13,710 nucleotides of DNA from an uncultured Mucispirillum sp. GTDB lineage: Bacteria; Chrysiogenota; Deferribacteres; Deferribacterales; Mucispirillaceae. Shown piece after piece: positions 7,351 to 13,710 of the stretch (position 1 is the stretch's first letter; the number at the start of each line of letters is the position of its first letter). The stretch spans positions 1 through 13,710 of the forward strand of contig CAMEZN010000008.1 of assembly GCA_945947845.1 (NCBI GenBank). Reading direction: 5' to 3'. Below the pieces are notes generated by a model. That model had not been told where the DNA came from. It saw only the letters and a program-made list of their open reading frames with translations, and searched no databases. A program made the position numbers and the translations under genes.

Positions 7351-8481
7351 TTAATTATCTCCCAGCATAAAAATAAAAATATTATCATTATTATGTATCT
7401 TTAAGGCATTTACTAATGAATATATACCTTTTTTATTATTTATACCATCAGAAACTATTATTACACTACTATATTTTTTTAAATTATAAATATATGTTAC
7501 TCTTTCTTTTTCATAAAAACTTTCAAGGCTGTATCTTGTATTTAAAGGGTATCCTTTATGATTTCCAGTCATAATAGGGCTTCTTGTTGTGGCATGAAAA
7601 AGTATATTTTTAGTATTTTTCTGCATTAGTTTTGATATATAAAGACCCGGATACATACATTCTTCTGTTCCTAATACTAAAATATCATTATCTAATATAT
7701 TTATGTGGCTGTTTATGATTTTTGCTGCTTCTTCTATACTTTTTTTATATTCTGAAAATTTAACAGCAAACCTTGGGTTAATATATTTTTTAAAGTGAAA
7801 AATACCGCTGTTAGATATTTCATTATTATTAGATTGAAAATAACTGCCTTCTAAACTAATATTTTTAATCTGCTCTGCTATAATTTCATTATCTGTTTTT
7901 AAAAGATAAAGGGGTGTAATATGGTTATTATGGAATCTTTCTAATGACTTGCTGTCCATACCATTTATAAATGATAATACCCATATTTTTTTAGTTTCTA
8001 TATTAGAAAACTTTTCTTTTAATACATTAATAAGATTAATAATTGTATTTCCAGTTGTTATTTCATCTTCAACAAATACTATATGTCTAATTTTTTTAAG
8101 AATATTATCAAGCCCTTTAATGTAAAGTTTTTGGGAAGCAGCATGGCTGTGCACTTCTGAAAAATAAAGACATTCTTCATCTGGATAATTTTCTCTTGTT
8201 GTAGTAATAAAATAAGAATCTTTATTTAAATTACTGCATACACAGGCTCCAAGAGCTGTTGCCGTTTCTGCAAATGCAATAACGAGCACAGGTTCATTTT
8301 CTGCAATATTTTTAAATTTATCTGCTAAATCTTTTGCTTTATTAAAAAATTTTTCAGGTGAAGCAGGTATATGCTTACATAAAACAGGGTTTACTATTAA
8401 GTATGAACGGAGCTTATTATTATCTCGTTTAGCTGCCCTGACCATTTCTTTATAAAGAGAGTTGTTTTCTATATTTTCCAT
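7351..8481 (-). CDS. phosphoribosyltransferase with C-terminal TRSP domain (Ter biosynthetic module)
   Basis: A 376-residue cytoplasmic protein with two domains. The N-terminal part is an orotate-PRTase-like domain: VIAFAETATALG (67-78), TTTRE (93-97) and the PRPP-binding loop FVEDEITTGNT (136-146), with acidic residues E138 and D139 for the ribose hydroxyls and the TTG turn for the 5'-phosphate. The C-terminal part (about 235-376) is the TRSP domain, named for the TRSP tetrapeptide seen at 299-302 in HATTRSPIMTG, followed by YPLNTRYSLESFYE and VIIVSDG (340-346). The expected reaction is transfer of a phosphoribosyl group to or from an unknown base in the proposed nucleoside-like pathway. Its ATG overlaps the stop of the upstream lyase gene by one nt (TAATG), a sign of translational coupling. 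The amino-acid composition is strongly skewed to N, I and K. Family assignment is confident and the substrate is unknown. Confidence 0.9.
   Translation of the reverse strand: MENIENNSLYKEMVRAAKRDNNKLRSYLIVNPVLCKHIPASPEKFFNKAKDLADKFKNIAENEPVLVIAFAETATALGACVCSNLNKDSYFITTTRENYPDEECLYFSEVHSHAASQKLYIKGLDNILKKIRHIVFVEDEITTGNTIINLINVLKEKFSNIETKKIWVLSFINGMDSKSLERFHNNHITPLYLLKTDNEIIAEQIKNISLEGSYFQSNNNEISNSGIFHFKKYINPRFAVKFSEYKKSIEEAAKIINSHINILDNDILVLGTEECMYPGLYISKLMQKNTKNILFHATTRSPIMTGNHKGYPLNTRYSLESFYEKERVTYIYNLKKYSSVIIVSDGINNKKGIYSLVNALKIHNNDNIFIFMLGDN
7359..7363 (-). promoter_or_regulatory. ribosome-binding site that fixes the TTG start of the StiP-like gene
   Basis: On the minus strand GGGAG lies eight nt before the TTG at 7350-7348 and inside the last codons of the PRTase-TRSP gene. 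The stop TAA (7353-7351) is directly followed by TTG, so terminating ribosomes can reinitiate. This site supports TTG over the first ATG, which would remove the conserved N-terminus. Confidence 0.7.
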
Positions 8482-9446
8482 TAAACAGCACCATAAATAT
8501 TATAAAGTTCAATAATCTTTTTTGCCCAGTTAATATGAGTTTTATATTCATTCATACGGCTTCCATTACTGCTTTTAGAAACAAGAAAATCTGTATTGTT
8601 TTCCATATTAATAATATTTACTGCATCATCATAATCATGTTTTTTAACAGCAAACTGGGAGTTTACAACAGGTATCTGGTTAGGGTGGATAACAGTTTTC
8701 CCAATAAATCCGTTAATTTTATCTTTTTTAATTTCATTTATCAGGCCTTCTTTCCAGCCATCTAAGTTAAAATATTCCCAAACAGCTGCTGATACAATAT
8801 ATTCATGGGAAAATGCCGTAATAATATCCACTAAAATACTATTTACTGAGCCAATATCATAAATAGTTTCATTTACATTTCGCCTTATACCATAGTGATG
8901 ACAGAAATCATTTCCACCCACTCTAATATTCAGCACATATTGTTTTATATTATCAATATCTGTCTTAATATGAGAAAGTAACGATGTTCTCATATCCAGT
9001 TTAAATAAATCTATACTTTCAAGCACTGGCATTAAATAAATTATTTTTGTGCTGCTGCTGTTAATTTTAAGTACTGCATCTATATACTGTTTTGAATTAG
9101 TTATTGTAAATTTAGGGGCAATAAAGCCTGCAACTAAATCCATAAAAGAGCCAAGCAGAGCGGTAAGTGTATATATTTGCTGTGGATTTCTTACACGAAT
9201 AAATAATTTTGGCAGGTAAAAGTCATTATTTAAATTATATTTATAAAGAGTAGAAAGTGTGTCATAAAGTTGTTTTTCTGCCAGAGAAACTGCATTATCT
9301 GCAATAGAATCTTCTAAACATAATGCAAGTGAGTAGGGGGCAGGAATTTTGCCATTTAAAACACTTTCTGCTATATTTTCTTTTATGGCAGGAGCATATA
9401 ATAGAGCTCCAACACTATATGGTGATATTAAAGAGTTTTCTTTCAT
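8481..9446 (-). CDS. HpcH/HpaI aldolase / CitE-like lyase (Ter biosynthetic module)
   Basis: A 321-residue TIM-barrel enzyme of the HpcH/HpaI–citrate lyase beta (CitE) superfamily, metal-dependent enzymes that cleave or form C-C bonds next to a carboxylate or thioester. Visible motifs: ALCLEDSIAD (41-50) with the acidic pair E45/D46, FIRVRNP (82-88) with a phosphate- or carboxylate-binding arginine, LMPVLES (138-144) with the likely Mg2+ ligand E143, RVGGNDF (175-181) with the second ligand D180, and GKTVIHPNQI (249-258), the conserved C-terminal signature. It differs from true CitE in lacking CitD/CitF neighbours, and it belongs to the branch found in ter operons, where it may attach or remove a small acid in the proposed metabolite. 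The ATG is preceded by GGGAG (9451-9455). It lies 19 nt downstream of the HAD gene and overlaps the following PRTase gene by one nt. Confidence 0.88.
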   Translation of the reverse strand: MKENSLISPYSVGALLYAPAIKENIAESVLNGKIPAPYSLALCLEDSIADNAVSLAEKQLYDTLSTLYKYNLNNDFYLPKLFIRVRNPQQIYTLTALLGSFMDLVAGFIAPKFTITNSKQYIDAVLKINSSSTKIIYLMPVLESIDLFKLDMRTSLLSHIKTDIDNIKQYVLNIRVGGNDFCHHYGIRRNVNETIYDIGSVNSILVDIITAFSHEYIVSAAVWEYFNLDGWKEGLINEIKKDKINGFIGKTVIHPNQIPVVNSQFAVKKHDYDDAVNIINMENNTDFLVSKSSNGSRMNEYKTHINWAKKIIELYNIYGAV

Positions 9447-9465
9447 ATTTCTCCCTGCTGTAAAA

Positions 9466-10221
9466 TTAAATTAATTTAATAACATTTTCTACAACCTTGT
9501 CTGAAAAAAGCTCTCCCTGTGGTATTTTTATATACTTATCAGAATGATGTAAATATGGCAGTTCATCTGGAAAAATAGCATAATTGGCAGCTTCCAGTAA
9601 AGGAATATCAAAAAAGCTGTCGCCAGCAGAAACAATATTATCTATACTTACTGTATAATCATTAATAAATTTTTTTAATGCTTTACCTTTATCTATACTT
9701 TCTGGAACCACATATACTTTACTAAAATTTGTATATACTTTGACCGGCTCATTTTGCAGGCTGTTTTGCAGCATATCTACTGTTATTTCAGGCTTGCTGC
9801 TTTTTGTATAAATAAATAAGTTATCAACCAGCTTTATATCATATATTCTATATTCATGGTTTTCTAAAAGTTCTTTTGCTTTATTTAATGCAAAAACTGC
9901 ATTTTGTATTGTATTTATGAAATAATCATGCCATTGTCTGCTAGGCTTTCCATCTATTAAAAGGCTTCCACCGTTACTTGTAATAGCATATTTTGGCTGC
10001 CAGCAGCTGAATGTTATTCTTTTAAACTGTTCAATACTTCTTGTGGTTACAGGGACAAATAAGCTGTTTTCATATATATAATCCAGCTTTTCCTGTGTAT
10101 TTTTAGTAATAAATGATATATTTGAGCCTTCATATAATTCACAAGGAATTTTTTCAGCATTAAGCTCCTTTTTGTGTGAATATATTAATGTATTATCTAT
10201 ATCAGAAGCAAAAAGGAGCAT
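9466..10221 (-). CDS. HAD-superfamily phosphatase, Cof-like (Ter biosynthetic module)
   Basis: A 251-residue haloacid dehalogenase-type hydrolase, probably a Mg2+-dependent phosphatase for a small sugar- or nucleotide-like phosphate. All four motifs are present: motif I DIDNTL with nucleophile D7 and acid/base D9; motif II VPVTTRS (T59/T60); motif III lysine K178 in DKGKAL; motif IV GDSFFDIPLL with D201 and D205. The roughly 90 residues between motif II and III form a C2-type cap, typical of Cof/sucrose-phosphate-phosphatase-like members, which often act on phosphorylated sugars. It lies between the Ca2+ ATPase (gap 11 nt) and the lyase (gap 19 nt). The ATG has a good GAGG site overlapping the end of the ATPase gene. 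In the proposed pathway it would dephosphorylate the PRTase-derived product; that step is inference. Confidence 0.88.
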   Translation of the reverse strand: MLLFASDIDNTLIYSHKKELNAEKIPCELYEGSNISFITKNTQEKLDYIYENSLFVPVTTRSIEQFKRITFSCWQPKYAITSNGGSLLIDGKPSRQWHDYFINTIQNAVFALNKAKELLENHEYRIYDIKLVDNLFIYTKSSKPEITVDMLQNSLQNEPVKVYTNFSKVYVVPESIDKGKALKKFINDYTVSIDNIVSAGDSFFDIPLLEAANYAIFPDELPYLHHSDKYIKIPQGELFSDKVVENVIKLI

Positions 10222-10232
10222 ATATACCTCAA

Positions 10233-12863
10233 TTAAAGAGTTTTAGGTGTTAATATTTTGCGGATAATATCAACAGGATACATTGTTAATGCCATAAGGA
10301 TAACAACTACCCAGCCGCTTAAACCAAAACGCTGGCAGCTGAATATTTCGCCTATTACACCGCCAACACTTACAAGAGCAGCCTGCACAAGTATAATTAC
10401 TACCCATATTTTTATAAACATAGGGTTTTCTTTGATATGTTCAAATACATTTAAACTATCACTTCTTACATTAAAAGCATTTACCATAAATGCAAAAACA
10501 AACATAGCAAAGTAGCCAGTATAGAATTGTGCTTCAGTTTCAAAAAATTGTTGGAAAATACCAGATTTAAACCAGAATATGCTGATAGCTGTAAGCCATA
10601 AGCTCATTACAAGTATTTGGACTGCCATTTTTCTGCTTATAATATTTTCATCTCTTCTTCTTGGTTTATCTCTCATATATTTTTCAAGTGCTGCTTCACC
10701 TGCAAACATAATAGAAGCAAGTGCGTCCATACATAAGTTAATCCAAAGTAAATGTGTAACTTTTAATGGGCTTTTTATACCAATAAATGGGCTGATTGCA
10801 GAAACAAATACAGCTGCCAAGTTAATTACAAGCTGCATTTTACAGAATTTTAAAATATTTATGTATAATGTTCTGCCATACCATACTGCATTTTTAATAG
10901 AATTAAAGTTATCATCAAGAATAACAAGTTTTCCAGCTTCTTTTGCCACATCAGTTCCACTGCCCATAGCAAAGCCTACATCTGCTCGTTTTAATGCTGG
11001 ACCGTCATTTACACCGTCGCCAGTCATACCAACAACTAAATTCATTTCCTGACATATTTTTACCATGCGGCTTTTATCTGTTGGCATAGCTCTTGATATT
11101 ACTTTTATTTTAGGAAGAATTTTTTTAATTTCTTCATCGCTCATAGCACTAAGTTCGTTAGAAGTAAGAACTATATCATCATTATTTTTGAAAAGCCCAG
11201 CTTCTTTTGCAATGGCAACAGCAGTTTCTTTTCTATCACCTGTAATCATTACAACCTGAATACCTGCTTTCTGCACTTCTTCTATTGCTTGTTTTGCTTC
11301 CTGACGAACATCATCTCTTATACCAACAAACCCTATTAGCACTACATCGTTTTGGATAACATCTTTTTCCATTTTACTGCTGCTGTATCCAAAAGCTAAT
11401 ACTCTCATTGCTCTGTTAGAAAGCTCATTTATTTTTTCATCTATTACAGCCTGATTTACTTCTTTCTTCTGACCATCTTCTGTTAAAAAATATTTTGCTT
11501 TTTCAAGGAGTTTTTCAGGAGCACCTTTATAGTAAGTTCTGCCTGCTTGTTCTATATATACTTGGCTGAATTTATTAGAACTGTTAAATTCCTGATGCTC
11601 TGTTGCATGATACTGGCTGTTATTTACTTCATTATATGATTCTTCTCCAAGGAATTTTAATAATGCTTGGTCTGTCATATTGCCGCCAATAACATTATGT
11701 TCTGTATCAAACATAGCACTTGTATTTTTACCAATACAAAGGTTTAATTCTTTTTCTATTTCTTTATGCTGTTTGTAGTTAATTAGTTTTGCATCGCCTG
11801 TAAAAAATTCTACAACTTCCAGCTGTCCTTTTGTTATTGTGCCTGTTTTATCACTAAAAAGTATGTTTAGTGAGCCTGCCGTTTCAATACCGATTGATTT
11901 TCTTACAAGAACATTAACTTTCAACAGTTTTCCAGTATTTTGCATTAAAACTAATGCAATAACAAGTGGAAGTCCTTCTGGCACTGCACATACTATGATA
12001 GTTACTGCAATAGCAAGAGCAGTCATTATATCCCCTGCAATAGCAAGCCAGTCCTTAGAAAAATATGCTGCTGCACCGCCTGCCTGCATTATGTAGAATA
12101 CAAGATATGATAAAGCAATAACTATTGCACCTATATAACCAAAGATAGATATTTGATGAGCAAGTTTATTAAGTTTAACTTTTAATGGAGAATCTGGCTC
12201 TTTTTCTTCCATATCTTTTGCCATTTGCCCCATCATAGTTGCTTCACCAACTCGCTGCACCTGCATAATACCTTCGCCGTCTAATACAACAGCACCACGG
12301 AAAAGGCTGTGCTTATCAACAAATGTATCACCTGATATATTTTCAGGCAGTTTAAAAGAAGAATCTGCTGTTTTGCGACATTCTTCTGCTTCACCATTTA
12401 AAGCACTGTTATCTACATCTAGTAAACCGTCATATAATATTCCATCAGCTAGTATTTTATCGCCAGAATGGAGTATAATCATATCGCCTACAACAATATC
12501 ATCTACTTCAATTACTTTTATCCCGCCATCTCTGTATATTTTGGCAGTATCTTTTTTTTGTGATTGTTTTAATTTACGGTATGCATTATCGTTTGAAACA
12601 CTTGTTTTTGCAGATACTAGGTTTACTAATAAAACTGCAATGATTGTTCCTACTGGTTCATACCAGTGGCTTTGTCCAAAAAAGAACATTACAAGCATTA
12701 ATACAGCAATAACACATAATATACGAATCATAGGGTCTTGGAAACCCTCTAAAAATGCTTGAAAAAATGTTACTGGCTCTGCTTCTTTTATGGCATTTGA
12801 GCCATATTTTTTTCGGCTTTCTTCTACCTGAGCCTGTGTTAAACCTAAATTTTTATTTTCCAT
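10233..12863 (-). CDS. Ca2+-transporting P-type ATPase, PMCA (P2B) type
   Basis: An 876-residue integral membrane pump with the complete P2 layout. The N-terminal cation-ATPase domain leads to two membrane segments (about 45-62, 68-84). The A domain carries NGEAE (156-160), with the catalytic Glu of the TGE motif kept although T is replaced by N. Segments 3-4 contain VPEGLP (294-299). The phosphorylated aspartate is D338 in DKTGT, the nucleotide lysine is in KGAPE (446-450), and TGDRKE (541-546) and TGDGVND (614-620) close the P domain. Ca2+ ligands E296 (segment 4) and N709/D713 (NLCMD, segment 6) are present, while segment 5 (QLVINLAAV) lacks the glutamate of SERCA's site I, which points to a single-site PMCA-like exporter. 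There is no calmodulin-type tail. First gene of the operon: an intrinsic terminator lies upstream, and AAGG (12871-12874) is seven nt before the ATG. Ca2+ specificity is inferred; Mn2+ is an alternative. Confidence 0.94.
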   Translation of the reverse strand: MENKNLGLTQAQVEESRKKYGSNAIKEAEPVTFFQAFLEGFQDPMIRILCVIAVLMLVMFFFGQSHWYEPVGTIIAVLLVNLVSAKTSVSNDNAYRKLKQSQKKDTAKIYRDGGIKVIEVDDIVVGDMIILHSGDKILADGILYDGLLDVDNSALNGEAEECRKTADSSFKLPENISGDTFVDKHSLFRGAVVLDGEGIMQVQRVGEATMMGQMAKDMEEKEPDSPLKVKLNKLAHQISIFGYIGAIVIALSYLVFYIMQAGGAAAYFSKDWLAIAGDIMTALAIAVTIIVCAVPEGLPLVIALVLMQNTGKLLKVNVLVRKSIGIETAGSLNILFSDKTGTITKGQLEVVEFFTGDAKLINYKQHKEIEKELNLCIGKNTSAMFDTEHNVIGGNMTDQALLKFLGEESYNEVNNSQYHATEHQEFNSSNKFSQVYIEQAGRTYYKGAPEKLLEKAKYFLTEDGQKKEVNQAVIDEKINELSNRAMRVLAFGYSSSKMEKDVIQNDVVLIGFVGIRDDVRQEAKQAIEEVQKAGIQVVMITGDRKETAVAIAKEAGLFKNNDDIVLTSNELSAMSDEEIKKILPKIKVISRAMPTDKSRMVKICQEMNLVVGMTGDGVNDGPALKRADVGFAMGSGTDVAKEAGKLVILDDNFNSIKNAVWYGRTLYINILKFCKMQLVINLAAVFVSAISPFIGIKSPLKVTHLLWINLCMDALASIMFAGEAALEKYMRDKPRRRDENIISRKMAVQILVMSLWLTAISIFWFKSGIFQQFFETEAQFYTGYFAMFVFAFMVNAFNVRSDSLNVFEHIKENPMFIKIWVVIILVQAALVSVGGVIGEIFSCQRFGLSGWVVVILMALTMYPVDIIRKILTPKTL

Positions 12864-12938
12864 AAAAAGACCTTATATATTATATTTTCACATTGTATAG
12901 TAAGTGATATATTTTAATGTTTATTTATAAAATATAAA
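12864..12938 (-). promoter_or_regulatory. probable promoter region of the six-gene Ter operon
   Basis: This very AT-rich stretch lies between the terD terminator and the ATPase start, so transcription of the ATPase-to-YceG run most likely begins here. A possible sigma-70-type -10 (TATACA, 12899-12894 on the minus strand) with a poor -35 (TAAACA, 12924-12919) has a spacer of 19 nt, longer than ideal. A perfect TATAAT (12884-12879) is too near the ribosome-binding site to be comfortable. The location is inferred from the terminator; the exact boxes are uncertain. No clear operator was found. Confidence 0.4.
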
Positions 12939-12969
12939 AAATAGAGTTATCTTATGGATAACTCTATTT
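12936..12969 (-). terminator. intrinsic terminator after terD
   Basis: A perfect 13-bp stem pairs 12957-12969 with 12939-12951 around a 5-nt loop (12952-12956). On the minus strand it is followed by a run of T residues and further AT-rich sequence, the correct arrangement to end the terD transcript about 30 nt after its stop codon. The hairpin separates the TerD genes from the ATPase-led operon; read-through cannot be excluded. Confidence 0.85.
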
Positions 12970-12997
12970 ATAAATTAGAATGGCAAAAGCCATATTA

Positions 12998-13597
12998 TTA
13001 TTGATATCTTGCTGCTAATTCTCTTAAACCGGGGTCTTGTGTGCCTTGCCCAAGTGCATTAAATTTCCATTCGCCATCATGGCGGTATACTTCGCCGAAT
13101 ATCATAGCTGTCATATTTGTATAATCATCAGAAAGGTTATATCTTAATATTTCTTGATTATCTCTTGAATCTACAAGGCGGATAAAAGCATTTTGTATCA
13201 TACCAAAATGCTGTTTACGGCTTACAGCACTATAAATATTTACTACAAATACAATTCTGTTATATTCTTCTGGAACTTGACTTAATGTAATAATAATTTG
13301 TTCATCATCACCATCGCCATCACCAGTTAAGTTATCGCCCATATGCTGAACTGATTTTGAAGCATGTTTTAAGTTGCCAAAATATATAATATCGTTGCCG
13401 TTAGTTAATTTATCATTTTTAAGCATGAATACTGATGCATCGCAGTCAATATCTGGTGCTGATGAAAGCAGAGATGATAAAAAACCACCTTTTTTTTCTG
13501 CTTTTGCGTCCCAGCCTAAGCCGATAACAACTTTATCAAGCCCTGCTTTTTCTTTTGAAAGGCTTACTTTTTGTCCTTTTGTTAAACTTACTGCCAT
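12998..13597 (-). CDS. terD: TerD-family Ca2+-binding stress protein
   Basis: A 199-residue cytoplasmic protein of the TerD family (TerD/TerE/TerZ, Bacillus YceC/D/E), linked to tellurite, phage and other stress responses; members bind Ca2+ through clustered acidic residues. Motifs in order: MAVSLTKGQKVSLSK at the N-terminus, GLGWD (26-30), DIDCDASVFML (49-59), GDNLTGDGDGDDEQI (87-101), which carries the main acidic Ca2+-binding cluster, NIYSA (120-124), FIRLVD (138-143) and the C-terminal EWKFNALGQG (176-185). Residues 31-48 form a lysine/glycine/serine-rich loop longer than in minimal TerD. The last residues (TQDPGLRELAARYQ) depart from the usual FxGGLxALxxxYG ending. AGGAG (13607-13611) lies nine nt before the ATG. 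It follows another TerD-family gene by 18 nt, probably in one transcript ending at 12936-12969. Confidence 0.93.
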   Translation of the reverse strand: MAVSLTKGQKVSLSKEKAGLDKVVIGLGWDAKAEKKGGFLSSLLSSAPDIDCDASVFMLKNDKLTNGNDIIYFGNLKHASKSVQHMGDNLTGDGDGDDEQIIITLSQVPEEYNRIVFVVNIYSAVSRKQHFGMIQNAFIRLVDSRDNQEILRYNLSDDYTNMTAMIFGEVYRHDGEWKFNALGQGTQDPGLRELAARYQ

Positions 13598-13615
13598 ACT
13601 TTTTCTCTCCTTTTT

Positions 13616-13710
13616 TTACTCAGTTTCTACACCATAATTTGCACATAATGCAGCAAGTCCACCTTGAAAACCGCTGCCTATTGCATTAAATTTCCATTCA
13701 TTATTATGTC
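13616..13710 (-). CDS. TerD-family protein, C-terminal fragment (5' part beyond window)
   Basis: Only the last 30 codons and the stop (13616-13618) are in the window. Translated from the minus strand they read [20 protein letters not shown] and on to …CANYGVETE, the classic C-terminus of TerD proteins (EWKF…G.GF.GGL.AL…YGV). It is therefore a second TerD-family paralogue, lying 18 nt upstream of the complete terD and probably cotranscribed with it. The closest match within the window is the corresponding part of that terD (EWKFNALGQG), but this copy keeps the canonical GGL ending. The acidic Ca2+-binding region is outside the window, so the subtype cannot be assigned. Confidence 0.9.
   Translation of the reverse strand, partial: HNNEWKFNAIGSGFQGGLAALCANYGVETE

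Noticed and set aside
10579..11052. 157-codon open frame on the plus strand inside the ATPase gene
   Set aside because: It is the antisense shadow of conserved P-domain and membrane segments of the ATPase, with no ribosome-binding site or family likeness.
12879..12884. Perfect TATAAT on the minus strand as the operon -10 box
   Set aside because: The expected transcript start would fall in the ribosome-binding site and no acceptable -35 lies 16-18 nt upstream. Repeated TATA words are expected in such AT-rich DNA.

Overview
The window is AT-rich bacterial DNA, densely coded, in two convergent gene blocks. The organism is probably a low-GC anaerobe. The glutamyl-tRNA synthetase and the neighbouring proteins read most like Deferribacterota (a Mucispirillum-type host would fit), but this is an impression from protein sequence and is not proven. 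There are no tRNA, rRNA, CRISPR or insertion-sequence features.

Left block, plus strand (2-3936). It holds the 3' part of gltX, the double GTPase der, a small SMR-family exporter of the SugE/Gdx type, and a class I/II PLP-dependent aminotransferase. gltX, der and the SMR gene are almost contiguous (gaps of 1 and 3 nt) and probably cotranscribed. The aminotransferase follows a 73-nt spacer with overlapping hairpins and ends at a strong intrinsic terminator (3942-3976).

Right block, minus strand (13710 down to 3980). This is a Ter (tellurite-resistance/stress) locus. Reading in the direction of transcription: the C-terminal end of a TerD-family protein; a complete TerD-family Ca2+-binding protein; an intrinsic terminator; then a tight six-gene run. 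The run encodes a PMCA-type Ca2+ P-type ATPase, a HAD phosphatase, an HpcH/HpaI (CitE-like) lyase, a PRTase-TRSP protein, a second PRTase fused to a Pelota-like RNA-binding domain (annotated elsewhere as 'StiP'), and a large YceG-like protein. Gaps within the run are 11, 19, -1, 0 and 17 nt, so the genes are very probably translationally coupled in one operon.

HAD + lyase + two PRTases + YceG is the 'biosynthetic module' that comparative genomics has linked to TerD/TerC/TelA proteins and proposed to make a nucleoside-like metabolite. The chemistry has not been established as far as I know. Two points stand out here. A Ca2+ ATPase is built into the operon next to Ca2+-binding TerD proteins, suggesting Ca2+ homeostasis as part of the response. 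The YceG-like protein is made of three tandem, diverged repeats of about 265 residues, visible by eye in its sequence. The ATP-grasp, TerC and TelA components often found with this module are not in the window and may lie beyond the right edge.
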